Source: Methanoculleus methanifontis
GTDB lineage: Archaea; Halobacteriota; Methanomicrobia; Methanomicrobiales; Methanoculleaceae
Assembly: GCF_030464365.1 (NCBI RefSeq)
Contig: NZ_VCYI01000002.1
Span: 62,001 to 126,000, forward strand
Reading direction: 5' to 3'
Length of the DNA: 64,000 bases
The position numbers and the translations under genes are program-made. Positions 44,079 through 52,806 of the stretch are shown in pieces. Within the stretch, counting starts at the first letter, position 1. Each line of letters starts with the position of its first letter. The notes below the pieces were generated by a model, which was not told where the DNA came from, made no database searches, and saw nothing but the letters and a program-made list of their open reading frames with translations.

Positions 44079-44739
44079 CTCTTCCCGATACCTGGCGGAG
44101 CCGTTCTCTCACCGGTTTTTTCAGAAGGGCCTTTGTGACCGCGATGAGGATCAGGAGCGGGCGGCGGATCTGCATCCGGAGCGAAAACGCGCCTTCGAAG
44201 ACCTCGCGGTCGAAGACCGGGGTCATCGCGAAGTCGATCGCCTCCGCCGGCCAGAGTGCGTAGCGGAGGGCGGTGCAGTAGCCGTAAACAACGCCGGTGT
44301 CGGCAGGGCTCTCGAGGCCGAGGGTGATATCTCCCCGGAGCGATTCAAGGTAGAGCGACCGATAAACGGTCTTGAGGATCCTCCGGATATGCGGCCAGAG
44401 GTCGCCGGCGGCGTCGAGATACTCCCGCACCGGCCGGGCCGGCCGCTTCTCCTCGACTCTCTCCTCTTTCTCCTCCGGTTTTTCCGCCATCATCTCCCCG
44501 AGATCCCGGGCTATGATCCGGCGTCCGGCGATGAGGATCTCGAGCACCTGCACCTCGTCGGCGACCCGGACCCTCGCTCCCGCGATGCCCCAGGCTACGG
44601 TTGCCGTCGCCCGGGCTCTCTCCCGGCTGCAGTCGGCGACCGCCGAGACGGTCACCGGAACCAGGTAGAGGGCCAGCAGAAGAGCCAGGATGAGGACGGC
44701 GGCGACGAGCAGGATGAAGAAAAGAAGGGTCGCGGCCAT
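44062..44739 (-). CDS. DUF2953 protein (YtfI-like)
   Basis: 225 residues. A hydrophobic N-terminal span (LLFFILLVAAVLILALLLALYLVPV) is followed by a domain with DLGEMMAEKPEEKEE, then the DUF2953 core (SLRGDITLGLESPADTGVVYGYCTALRYAL). In Bacillus, YtfI (DUF2953) and GerW/YtfJ are adjacent, as here. Function in archaea is unknown. It lies 15 bases behind the GerW-like gene on the same strand. Confidence 0.85.
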   Translation of the reverse strand: MAATLLFFILLVAAVLILALLLALYLVPVTVSAVADCSRERARATATVAWGIAGARVRVADEVQVLEILIAGRRIIARDLGEMMAEKPEEKEERVEEKRPARPVREYLDAAGDLWPHIRRILKTVYRSLYLESLRGDITLGLESPADTGVVYGYCTALRYALWPAEAIDFAMTPVFDREVFEGAFSLRMQIRRPLLILIAVTKALLKKPVRERLRQVSGRGVPGA

Positions 44740-44754
44740 GGGATGGAGAGAACC

Positions 44755-45204
44755 CTACGCCTCTCCTTCACCGCCGACCGGGATCTCCGTTCCACCTTCG
44801 GGTTCCGGGGTCGTTTTGCCGCCCTTGCGCTGCTGCATCATCTCGGAGCCTTTCTCGAGCACCCGCTCGACGTGAGGGCCGACAGCCTCACCGATTGTCG
44901 AGATGACCTCGGCGATCTCGCTCTTCTTCTTCAGCGACACCACCTGGATGCCCTCGGGACCGGGGACACCCCTGGTGATGATGATCAGGGCGACGGCCGA
45001 TATCCCGCCGCCGCCGGCACTCCCGGAGCCGGATCCGCCGGCAGGGCCGCCTTCCTTCTTCTCTCCGGAGCCTTCTCCGGCGCCGAACCCGAGCCCGAAC
45101 TCGGCGACTGGTATGATAACCCGCTCGCCGGCCTCGATCGGGGCACCGAGGACGGCGCTCGCGCAGAGTGTTCGTGCAAGTTGATCGACAGTTATTTGAA
45201 GCAT
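44755..45204 (-). CDS. GerW/YtfJ-family protein
   Basis: 149 residues from the ATG at 45204; a GTG at 45231 would add nine residues. The core is LARTLCASAVLGAPIEAGERVIIPVAEFGLGFGAG, then a Gly/Ser-rich low-complexity stretch, then AVALIIITRGVPGPEGIQVVSL, the GerW pattern. Named for spore germination in Bacillus, yet widespread in methanogens, where no spores exist. It shares an operon with DUF2953, as in bacteria, which points to an ancient partner relation. Confidence 0.85.
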   Translation of the reverse strand: MLQITVDQLARTLCASAVLGAPIEAGERVIIPVAEFGLGFGAGEGSGEKKEGGPAGGSGSGSAGGGGISAVALIIITRGVPGPEGIQVVSLKKKSEIAEVISTIGEAVGPHVERVLEKGSEMMQQRKGGKTTPEPEGGTEIPVGGEGEA

Positions 45205-45342
45205 CGATTCGCCAGTCAAACTGTTCACCACAGGTAATCCACTATCCGGCCTCGTATATAATGGTTGGGGTTTACCGGCGCCCGCAGGGTGCCCCTACGA
45301 GGGTAGATACCTACTTACGCCCGTAGGGAGACCGAATGGTTG

Positions 45343-46185
45343 ATGGAAGATGCTGCTGCCCTGGACTGGAACCAGGTCTGGAAGAGGAGGTTTGCCCTGA
45401 ACCAATCGACTCCGGCGTTCCGGGAAGGAGCCGACCTCTGGAGGGGACGGGAGCAGGCCCGGCGGTATGCCGTCCGGTCGGAGGCCAACCGGCATGCCCG
45501 GGTCGCGGAGGCGGTGAAAGATCTCGATATCTCTCCCGGTGACCGGGTGCTGGATATCGGGTCGGGCCCGGGAACGCTCGCCCTGCCGCTTGCCCGGGCC
45601 GGTGCATCGGTGACGGCGGTCGATCCGGCAGAAGGGATGCTTGCCGAACTCCAGGCGGCGTCGGAGCGGGAGGAGGTTACCGGTATCACCACCATACAGG
45701 GCCGCTGGGAGGAGATCGATCCGGTCCGCGACCTGGAGCCGCCCTATGATCGGGTAGTCGCCTCGTTCTCGCTTTCGATGCCGGAGATCCGATCGGCCCT
45801 TGCCGCGATGGATGCGGTTGCCTCCGGGTCAGTTCACCTCTACTGGTTTGCCGACGAGCCGCTCTGGGAACGGCTCTACCTTGCGCTCTGGGAGGATCTG
45901 CACGGGGCACCGTACCACCCGAAGCCGAAGGCCGACTGCCTTTTCAACGTCCTCTACGGTATGCGGGTCTACGCAAACGTCTTGATGCGGCCGCTTGACG
46001 GCACGATCACGTTCGCGACCGTTGAGGATGCGGTCGAGCATTTCGCTCCCCGAATGAGTGTGGAGACACCGGAGCAACGGAGGATCCTCCGGGACTATGT
46101 CCGCGAATACGTCCGGCGGGACGGCGGGGTTTCCCTCACCGGTTCTTCGACCTATGCCGCGATCTGGTGGCGGAAACGGGGGTGA
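45343..46185 (+). CDS. Class I SAM-dependent methyltransferase
   Basis: 280 residues from the ATG at 45343; a TTG directly before it is in frame. Motif I is VLDIGSGPGTLALPLARAGA, then TAVDPAEGM, and a long C-terminal part. It is related to the methyltransferase of the importer locus at 14693-15571 (same motif block and similar size), although here it stands beside a membrane hydrolase gene. It could be a displaced member of the same system or a general enzyme. Substrate unknown. Confidence 0.82.
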   Translation: MEDAAALDWNQVWKRRFALNQSTPAFREGADLWRGREQARRYAVRSEANRHARVAEAVKDLDISPGDRVLDIGSGPGTLALPLARAGASVTAVDPAEGMLAELQAASEREEVTGITTIQGRWEEIDPVRDLEPPYDRVVASFSLSMPEIRSALAAMDAVASGSVHLYWFADEPLWERLYLALWEDLHGAPYHPKPKADCLFNVLYGMRVYANVLMRPLDGTITFATVEDAVEHFAPRMSVETPEQRRILRDYVREYVRRDGGVSLTGSSTYAAIWWRKRG

Positions 46186-46190
46186 CTACC

Positions 46191-46766
46191 TCACAGCAGG
46201 AGCCGCCAGGCCACGGCCAGCGCGGCGAGGCCGAGCGCGGCGACGAGCGCCATACGGAAGGAGAGGTTTACGAACCGATTGAGGACGGCCGCGAGTTCCC
46301 GGCGGTAGATGTAGGCGAACAACCCCGCTATCAGGAGGAAAAAGAGCCACTCGCTCGGCTGGGCGAGCTCCCGGAGAACCGACTCCCAGAAGTAGTCTTC
46401 CGGGTAGCCGTGCTGCGGGAGAGGGCCGAGGAACGGCCAGAACCACTCGACCGGGTGCCGCCACATCCCGTCGAGGAACTGGTGGCTCGCCATCCCGGCG
46501 GCAACGGCGAGGAGATCGAGCCGCCGGCGGTAGTGGTAGAGGATGAGGCCGGCGATGACGACCAGGAAGAGGATGGTGAGGCCGTGGAAGTAGATCCTGC
46601 CGTAGTCCAGGGTTCCGGCGAGGACGATGTGCCCGAGCGGCTTGTCGATCAGGTCGGGAAGCACGGCGCCCAGCACGGAGAGCGCGAGAACCCGCCTGTC
46701 GCCGACGATCGCCGCGAGCACGACGCCTATGAGGAGACCCACCATGGCGTGGGCGAGGAGGTACAT
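46191..46766 (-). CDS. Membrane-bound metal-dependent hydrolase (YdjM/DUF457 family)
   Basis: 191 residues with about five spans. Metal-ligand motifs are HAMVGLLIG, GAVLPDLIDKPLG and GMASHQFLDGMWRHP, where His and Asp line up near the membrane face, as in the DUF457/YdjM family. The substrate is unknown. Convergent with the methyltransferase gene, 5 bases apart. Confidence 0.82.
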   Translation of the reverse strand: MYLLAHAMVGLLIGVVLAAIVGDRRVLALSVLGAVLPDLIDKPLGHIVLAGTLDYGRIYFHGLTILFLVVIAGLILYHYRRRLDLLAVAAGMASHQFLDGMWRHPVEWFWPFLGPLPQHGYPEDYFWESVLRELAQPSEWLFFLLIAGLFAYIYRRELAAVLNRFVNLSFRMALVAALGLAALAVAWRLLL

Positions 46767-46839
46767 CGCTATCTCGTGGCGGGGTGTGCATATACTCTTT
46801 TCTCGTGCGGATCGGGCAGGAATCGGGCCCGCGGAGCAC

Positions 46840-46859
46840 TAAGGTGATCTAAGGTGATC
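46840..46859. promoter_or_regulatory. Tandem 10-base repeat upstream of trpB2
   Basis: TAAGGTGATC occurs twice in a row, that is, one helical turn apart. A TATA-like stretch ATAATGTATATATG begins about ten bases downstream. The two boxes would place a regulator on the same DNA face just before the trpB2 promoter. Confidence 0.4.
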
Positions 46860-46906
46860 AATACTGTTTGATAATGTATATATGTGTGCAGAGTACACCG
46901 TGATGC

Positions 46907-48265
46907 ATGCAGACGAAGATCCTCCTTGACGAGGGGGAGATGCCGAAACGGTGGTATAACATCCAGGCAGACCTCCCGACGCCCATGGACCCGCCCCTTC
47001 ACCCGGCTACCGGGAAACCGGCGGTCCCCGACGATCTCCGCCACATCTTCCCGATGGAACTGATCCGGCAGGAGATGAGTACCGAGCGCTACACCGATAT
47101 CCCCGAGGAAGTCCGGGATATCCTGACCCTGTGGAGGCCGAGCCCGCTCTACCGGGCAAAAAAGCTCGAGGCGGCCCTGAAGACCCCGGCGAAGATCTAC
47201 TTCAAGTGGGAGGGTGTGAGCCCGCCGGGTTCGCACAAGCCCAACACCGCCATCCCCCAGGCCTACTACAACCGCGAAGAGGGGATCGAGCGGCTCGCGA
47301 CCGAGACCGGGGCGGGACAGTGGGGGTCGTCGCTCGCGTTTGCAACAGGTCTCTTCGATATGGAGTGCACCGTCTACATGGTCCGGTCCTCCTACGACCA
47401 GAAGCCCTACCGCAAAAGCATGATGCAGGTCTACGGCGCCGAGTGCATCCCGAGCCCGTCCGAGAAGACCCGGTCAGGCCAGGCCATCCTCGACCGCGAC
47501 CCGGATACGCCGGGCTCTCTCGGGATCGCCATCTCCGAGGCGGTCGAGGATGCGGCTGCCCACGAGAACACGAACTACGCCCTCGGCTCTGTCCTCAACC
47601 ACGTCTGCCTCCACCAGACGATCATCGGCCAGGAGGCACAGCAGCAGCTCGCGACCGTGGACACCTACCCCGACGTGGTGATCGGGTGCGTCGGCGGCGG
47701 CACGAACTTTGCCGGGCTCTCGTTCCCGTTTGCGGGCGCGAAGATGACCGGGAAGCATCCCGAGACCGATATCGTCGCGGTGGAGCCGGCCGCCTGCCCG
47801 ACCCTGACGAAGGGGCTCTACGCCTACGACTTCGGCGACGTCGCGGGGCTGACCCCGCTCATGCGGATGTTCACCCTCGGCCACGACTTCGTCCCGCCGG
47901 CGATCCATGCCGGAGGGCTCCGTTACCACGGGGCGTCACCGCTCGTCTCCCGGCTCGTCCAGGATGGGGTCGTCCGGCCGGTCGCCTACCGGCAGAATGA
48001 GGTCTTCGAGGCCGCCGTGCTCTTCGCCCGGACGGAAGGCATCGTCGTCGCGCCCGAGGCCGCCCACGCGGTGAAGGCCGCGGTCGATGAGGCCATCAAG
48101 TGCCGGGAGACCGGTGAAGAGAAGACGATCCTCTTCAACAACTCCGGGCATGGCAACTTCGACTTTTCCTCCTACGAGGCCTACTTTGCAGGAATGCTCG
48201 TCGACTACGAATACCCGGCGGAGCTGATCAAAGAGTCGCTCTCCCGGCTGCCGGTGACGGGGTGA
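46907..48265 (+). CDS. trpB2: Tryptophan synthase beta chain-like protein (TrpB2)
   Basis: 452 residues, longer than TrpB1. The PLP Lys lies in [38 protein letters not shown] and NNSGHGNFD match the TrpB2 group, which works without a TrpA partner on free indole or O-phosphoserine. No trpA is nearby. The ATG is only about 30 bases behind the TATA box, so the message is almost leaderless. Translation from 46907 fits the family start. Confidence 0.92.
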   Translation: MQTKILLDEGEMPKRWYNIQADLPTPMDPPLHPATGKPAVPDDLRHIFPMELIRQEMSTERYTDIPEEVRDILTLWRPSPLYRAKKLEAALKTPAKIYFKWEGVSPPGSHKPNTAIPQAYYNREEGIERLATETGAGQWGSSLAFATGLFDMECTVYMVRSSYDQKPYRKSMMQVYGAECIPSPSEKTRSGQAILDRDPDTPGSLGIAISEAVEDAAAHENTNYALGSVLNHVCLHQTIIGQEAQQQLATVDTYPDVVIGCVGGGTNFAGLSFPFAGAKMTGKHPETDIVAVEPAACPTLTKGLYAYDFGDVAGLTPLMRMFTLGHDFVPPAIHAGGLRYHGASPLVSRLVQDGVVRPVAYRQNEVFEAAVLFARTEGIVVAPEAAHAVKAAVDEAIKCRETGEEKTILFNNSGHGNFDFSSYEAYFAGMLVDYEYPAELIKESLSRLPVTG

Positions 48266-48275
48266 GCCTGGCGGC

Positions 48276-49376
48276 GTGACGACCGTTGGGTTCCTGGTCA
48301 ACCCCATCGCCGGGATGGGCGGTGCTGTGGCGCTCGCGGGGACGGACGGGCAGTCGGCCGAAGCCCTCCGGCGGGGCGCCGTCCCGCGGGCCGCCGACCG
48401 TGCGGTGCAGGCCCTCTCCGCCCTCCCGGGTCAGGATGTCGAGTGGTGCACCTGTGCGGCGCCGATGGGCGAAGACGTCCTCGCGGCGGCGGGGATCGAC
48501 CATTACACCGTCCTCTACCGCCCCGCTGTCCCGACGGGTGCGGCCGACACGAAGGCCGCGTGCCGGGCGTTCCTTGCGGCCGGGGTGGATCTCGTCGTCT
48601 TCTGCGGCGGGGACAGGACGGCCCGGGACGTCTTCGACGCCGTCGGTCGGGAAGTCCCGATCCTCGGCATCCCCGCCGGGGTGAAGATGTACTCGGCGGT
48701 CTTCGCGGTCAACCCGGCGGCGGCGGCCGACCTCATCCACCGGGCGGGGGAGGTCCCCTGCCGCGACTCCGAGGTGATGGACGTCGACGAGGAAGCCTAC
48801 CGCTCGGGGCGGCTTACCGCCCGGCTCTACGGCTACGCATGCGTCCCCTACATCGCGGAGCGGACGCAGGGCGGCAAGCAGGTCTTCGAGCAGCAGGACG
48901 AGGAGCGGGCGAAGAACGATATCGCGGCGTTCATCGCCGAGATCATGATCCCGGATGCCCTGTATATCATCGGCGCCGGGAGCACGACCGCCCGGATCAT
49001 GGAGCGGCTCGGGCTTCTCCCCACGCTCCTCGGTGTCGACGCCGTCAGGAACGGGGAGGTCGTCGCCCGCAATGCCGACGAGCGGACGCTGCTCACCCTC
49101 CTCGACGAACACCCGCGGGCAAAGATCGTCGTGAGTCCCATCGGCGCCCAGGGGTTCGTCCTCGGGAGGGGGAACCAGCAGATCAGCCCCGCGGTGATCC
49201 GGAAGGCCGGGCTACAAAACCTGATCGTGGTCGCCACGCCGGGGAAGCTCGCCGCAACTCCCCTCCTCTACGTCGACTCGGGGGACGTGGCCCTCGACCG
49301 GGAGGTCGGCGACTCTCTGCAGGTCGTCTCCGGCTACCGGATTGCGCAGAGAAAGCGGATCGTCCACCCGGAATGA
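48276..49376 (+). CDS. ATP-NAD kinase family protein
   Basis: 366 residues from a GTG. VGFLVNPIAGMGGAVAL at the start, FCGGDRTARDVF (a GGD motif variant), and ILGIPAGVKMYSAVFAVNP identify the ATP-NAD kinase-like fold; the long C-terminal half with IGAGSTTARIMERLG differs from standard NadK. Such proteins are common in methanogens and may act on a different substrate. Located 10 bases behind trpB2, likely cotranscribed. Confidence 0.85.
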   Translation: MTTVGFLVNPIAGMGGAVALAGTDGQSAEALRRGAVPRAADRAVQALSALPGQDVEWCTCAAPMGEDVLAAAGIDHYTVLYRPAVPTGAADTKAACRAFLAAGVDLVVFCGGDRTARDVFDAVGREVPILGIPAGVKMYSAVFAVNPAAAADLIHRAGEVPCRDSEVMDVDEEAYRSGRLTARLYGYACVPYIAERTQGGKQVFEQQDEERAKNDIAAFIAEIMIPDALYIIGAGSTTARIMERLGLLPTLLGVDAVRNGEVVARNADERTLLTLLDEHPRAKIVVSPIGAQGFVLGRGNQQISPAVIRKAGLQNLIVVATPGKLAATPLLYVDSGDVALDREVGDSLQVVSGYRIAQRKRIVHPE

Positions 49377-49404
49377 TGCGGTCGTGGGGTTCGTCCGTGA
49401 ATCT

Positions 49405-49998
49405 TCACGCCGCTTTCTCCTCGACGGGCATTTGCCGGCAGGCGAGGGAGAGGAACAGGACGCCGAGGAGCCCGAGCCCGGCGTAGACGTAAGCCGTCCC
49501 GGCGAACTCGTAGAGCGACGGGGAGTGGATTATGATATTCTCCGGGAGCGGCGGGGCGAGGAAGAGGCCGTATGCCCAGACCAGGCCGAACAGGCTGATA
49601 ACCCCCGCTTCGATCGCCGAAAACCACGCGAACGTTCCCCTCCTGACCGGGAGCGCTCCGAGCAGGAGGATGAGGATTGTCGGGGCGAGGAGCGCGATCG
49701 CGAGCTGGCTCGCCCCGGATGGCCAGGGCGACGGTTCGAGGACGGCGAGTGCGAGGAAGAGTGCTGCGAGAGGCACTGCTGCCCACCACCTGCCGCCTTC
49801 CTCCCGCACTGCTGCAGTAAAAAGCACCGCTCCCGCGAGGGAGAGGATGCAGAAGAGGAAGAGCACCGGCGCGAGTTCTGTGACCCGGTGATCGAACTGA
49901 CCGTCGTAGACGAACCGGGCATACACCCCGGTCACGGGAACGGCGATGAAATACGCCGCGGTGAGGGCGAGCGCGATCGAGGATCTCTCCGGCGCCAT
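49405..49998 (-). CDS. Multi-pass membrane protein, second gene of the E1-controlled pair
   Basis: 197 residues from the ATG at 49998, which follows GGAGGGGTGA; the longer frame is read-through of the upstream gene. About six hydrophobic segments. No family recognised. It lies 2 bases behind the gene at 50001-50561 and shares its promoter with the GTGTAGA element. Role in the envelope is likely. Confidence 0.75.
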   Translation of the reverse strand: MAPERSSIALALTAAYFIAVPVTGVYARFVYDGQFDHRVTELAPVLFLFCILSLAGAVLFTAAVREEGGRWWAAVPLAALFLALAVLEPSPWPSGASQLAIALLAPTILILLLGALPVRRGTFAWFSAIEAGVISLFGLVWAYGLFLAPPLPENIIIHSPSLYEFAGTAYVYAGLGLLGVLFLSLACRQMPVEEKAA

Positions 49999-50000
49999 TC

Positions 50001-50561
50001 TCACCCCTCCTCCTCGGCGCGCCCCTCTCCCTCCAACCCCGGGACGGCGATCAGGCGGAGAACGGCGTAGAGTATGGTTGCGACCAGCACACACTCGAGG
50101 TAGAACCCGAAGACCCCGAAGGCGGAGAAGAGCAGGCTATACGCGAGGGTGCCCGCGGTGAGGGGGAGGACGTTCATGATCCCGTCGAAGAGCCACCCGA
50201 ATACCGGCACGCTGTCCACGAGGAGCGGGAGGGCGTCGCCTCGTTCCCACTGGCCCGGGTTTATCAGGAGGGCGGCGACGAACGGAACCGAGGCTGCAAC
50301 GGCGACGAGCATCGCCTGCCGCTCTCTCCTGATCGGGACGGCGCCCGAGATAAGCGGAAGCGGCGTCGCGGCTCCCGCGACCGCAAGGGTGACCATCACG
50401 AGAACGAAGACGGGGAGGACGAACGGTGGCGCCGGTCCGATGATCCCGGAGGCGGTTCTCGCAGTACCCGCCCAGATCACGCATGCGACGACCGCAACGA
50501 GCGGGGGGATGGCCGGCGAGAACCGGCTCCGGGGGAGCGAGGCGACGATCTTACCTGACAT
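50001..50561 (-). CDS. Multi-pass membrane protein, first gene of the E1-controlled pair
   Basis: About 186 residues from the ATG at 50561. An ATG at 50609 lies only about 25 bases behind the TATA box of element E1 and would give a leaderless message with 16 more residues. Five or six hydrophobic segments (PPLVAVVACVIWAG, PFVLPVFVLVMVTLAVAGA and others). No family recognised. The stop sits just before the downstream membrane protein gene. Confidence 0.75.
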   Translation of the reverse strand: MSGKIVASLPRSRFSPAIPPLVAVVACVIWAGTARTASGIIGPAPPFVLPVFVLVMVTLAVAGAATPLPLISGAVPIRRERQAMLVAVAASVPFVAALLINPGQWERGDALPLLVDSVPVFGWLFDGIMNVLPLTAGTLAYSLLFSAFGVFGFYLECVLVATILYAVLRLIAVPGLEGEGRAEEEG

Positions 50562-50933
50562 ACTGCACCGTCCGGGACGCGGTTCGGCTTCCGGGTCCTG
50601 GAAATCCATGGGAAAAGTCAACATTCTTCTATAAACGATTTCTGTCACGATCCTCTACACGTCGGGGTGAGTCAACCCGTTCTGCTCATGGAGCGGGTTG
50701 CAAACGGCCGGGACATACAGTCCCGCGGATCCCGTCATGCGGGGTGATACCCCTCCCTCAGAACATGCAGGTATTATCGCCGGGAAAAACGGTTTCGCCG
50801 GTTCATTGAGGATAAGGTGCAGGTTAATCGTGTTTTTTGATCGAAGAAGCCCTGCCGGCAAATAACAAATTATTTTAAGTTTAAACAAATGTACCTTATC
50901 TGGACTAATTACAATTTACCAAGGTGTATTTGC
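50562..50933. other. Divergent intergenic region before the PGF-CTERM gene
   Basis: About 370 bases. It contains regulatory element E1 (50617-50667, for the minus strand) and an AT-rich plus-strand promoter near 50865-50900 (AATAACAAATTATTTTAAG). No gene seen. Confidence 0.5.
50617..50667 (-). promoter_or_regulatory. Shared promoter element E1
   Basis: On the minus strand: GTGTAGAGGATCGTGACAGA, then AATCGTTTATAGAAGAATG. GTGTAG starts 25 bases before the TATA box (TTTATA). The six copies in this window keep that distance. It serves the membrane gene pair 50561-49405. Confidence 0.8.
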
Positions 50934-51587
50934 ATGAACCACGATGGAAAAGTTCTCAAAGCATGTGCCGCGGCACTGTTTCTGTTTGCACTCATCTGCA
51001 TGCCGGCATCGGCAAGCCAGAACACAATCGAGACCGAGGTCGCCGGGATCATCGAGCTTGCAGACGCTCTGTACGATGATGCGACGACCATTCTCGAAGA
51101 GACCAGGGTCATCAACAGGGATGCAAACGTCTCCGATGAGGTAAAACAGGTATCGAAGCCGATTCATATGGCTTCGCACGAACTTGAGCATATTGCGGAG
51201 CACATCCAGGACGATGCCCTCGAGCTCCAGACCCTGGTCGCCGACCCGGTGGCCAACCGGGCTGCGATTGACGGGGTCGTCGCCGATATCGGAGTGAATG
51301 TTGGAAATTACACGGCGCTCCTGGAATCTCAACACGAGAATGTCCACGAACTGGAGGAGATTGTACCCGCGTCTCACAAAGGGAACGCTGAAGGAGTCCA
51401 TGACGCCGCACACCAGGCGGAGCGTGACGCAAAGAACCTGCTCAGGACCACGGACGTGCTCGTTGCAGCCCTTGACGCAGGGACCGCCGCACCGGCACCG
51501 TCTTCATCCGCAGAGAGCCCCGGATTTGGCGCGGTTGCAGCCCTTGGCGGGCTTGCTGCGGTTGCATATGCCGCACACAGGAGGTAA
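50934..51587 (+). CDS. His-rich secreted protein with PGF-CTERM anchor
   Basis: 217 residues from the ATG at 50934, behind AAGGTG. Signal peptide (LFLFALICMPASA), then long alpha-helices with many His and acidic residues: HELEHIAEHIQDD, ESQHENVHELEEIV, SHKGNAEGVHDAAHQAE. An Ala/Pro/Ser linker and a PGF-CTERM tail (PGFGAVAALGGLAAVAYAAH, Arg end) mark it for archaeosortase processing and lipid attachment. It directly precedes the nickel/cobalt transporter operon and may be a surface metal-binding protein for it. That role is inference. Confidence 0.8.
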   Translation: MNHDGKVLKACAAALFLFALICMPASASQNTIETEVAGIIELADALYDDATTILEETRVINRDANVSDEVKQVSKPIHMASHELEHIAEHIQDDALELQTLVADPVANRAAIDGVVADIGVNVGNYTALLESQHENVHELEEIVPASHKGNAEGVHDAAHQAERDAKNLLRTTDVLVAALDAGTAAPAPSSSAESPGFGAVAALGGLAAVAYAAHRR

Positions 51588-51680
51588 GGGCATGCAGGGG
51601 GGAATTCTCCCCTTCGGTCCCTTTATTCTCAGCGATAGCCGTTCTCTGAAATTCAAACCAGTATCAGGAGAGTAGCATCC

Positions 51681-52310
51681 ATGCACATATCAGACGGTGT
51701 TCTGCCCATGCCGGTGATCGTCGCCGGGTGGGTGATCACCATCATCCTGCTGGCCGGAACACTCCGGTGGGCGGCCAAAAAGGGCGATATCGCCAGAGAG
51801 ATCCCGAAACTCTCGGTGATGGCGGGAGCATTCTTCGTCGCTTCGCTCATCCACATCGACATCCCGCCCTCAAGCGCCCACCTCATCTTAAACGGGCTCG
51901 TCGGCGTCGTGCTCGGGCCGCTCAGTTATCTCGCCCTCTTTATCGGGCTTACGCTGCAGGCGCTGCTCTTCCAGCACGGCGGCATCACGGTCATCGGGAT
52001 CAACACCGTGAACGTGGGCATACCCGCCCTCATCTGTTACCTGGCTTTCCTGGCCGGCTCAAAGCGAGGAATCCCGCTCCCCGCGATCGGCGGGGTCTGC
52101 GGAGGGCTCGGCGTCCTTCTCACGGTGGTCCTGCTGGTGCTGGTTCTCGTTGTCTCGGGAGACCAGTTCTTTGCGGTAGCCGGGCTTCTCGCCGGTGCCC
52201 ATCTCCCGATCGCCGTTGCCGAAGCAATTGTGACGGGGGCGGTGGTCGGGTACCTCGTACGGGTAAAACCCGAATTACTTCCCATTCCACTCAAAGGAGA
52301 GAAAAAATGA
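51681..52310 (+). CDS. cbiM: Nickel/cobalt ECF transporter substrate-binding subunit (CbiM/NikM)
   Basis: 209 residues; CAGGAGAG precedes the ATG. It starts MHISDGVLP, the conserved N-terminus whose amino group and His2 bind the Ni2+ or Co2+ ion, followed by HIDIPPSSAHLILNGLVG, LQALLFQHGGITVIGIN and about six spans. Nickel and cobalt cannot be told apart by sequence here; a methanogen needs both (F430, hydrogenase, corrinoids). It overlaps the next gene by ATGA. Confidence 0.92.
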   Translation: MHISDGVLPMPVIVAGWVITIILLAGTLRWAAKKGDIAREIPKLSVMAGAFFVASLIHIDIPPSSAHLILNGLVGVVLGPLSYLALFIGLTLQALLFQHGGITVIGINTVNVGIPALICYLAFLAGSKRGIPLPAIGGVCGGLGVLLTVVLLVLVLVVSGDQFFAVAGLLAGAHLPIAVAEAIVTGAVVGYLVRVKPELLPIPLKGEKK

Positions 52311-52780
52311 AGAGAAACATACTGCTGCTCGGCCTGGTCGTCCTCCTCCTCTCTACCGCATGCATCGCCCCCGTATCGGCGCACAGGGCCTTTGCCGGTG
52401 CGTTCATGACGGGCGATGTAGAGGACGAGGTCATGATCCGGGCATGGTACGAGGGGGGAGCCCCCATGGCCGATGCCGATATTACCATCTATGCCGTCCG
52501 GGACGGTGAAGAAGAGGTCTACATCGAGGACGTAACCGACGAACTGGGCTTCTATTCGTTCGAACCCGAATGGAGGGTGACGGAGTACCGTATCCTCGTC
52601 GAGCAGACGGGGCACCGGGCAGAGATCGACCTCGACCTTGAATCCGGGACCTCGACGGGGTCGGAGAGTGCGGAACTCCCGCTTGTAGCGCGGATCATCG
52701 CCGGGTTCGGCTACCTGCTCGGGCTTGCCGGCATCGCGATGATCTACTCGGCAAAGATGCAGAACAGGGGCCCGGAGTGA
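52307..52780 (+). CDS. Nickel/cobalt transport accessory protein (NikL-like)
   Basis: 157 residues. Signal peptide (LGLVVLLLSTACIAPVSA), a mature N-terminus starting HRAFAGAF, a beta-rich outer domain (ADADITIYAVRDGEEEVY) and a C-terminal membrane anchor. That order matches NikL/CbiL-type accessory components, in which an outer domain serves the CbiM subunit. His-1 of the mature part may bind metal. Its position between cbiM and cbiQ supports the assignment. Confidence 0.8.
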   Translation: MKRNILLLGLVVLLLSTACIAPVSAHRAFAGAFMTGDVEDEVMIRAWYEGGAPMADADITIYAVRDGEEEVYIEDVTDELGFYSFEPEWRVTEYRILVEQTGHRAEIDLDLESGTSTGSESAELPLVARIIAGFGYLLGLAGIAMIYSAKMQNRGPE

Positions 52781-52806
52781 CCCGCTCCGGATGAGTACGG
52801 TGACTC

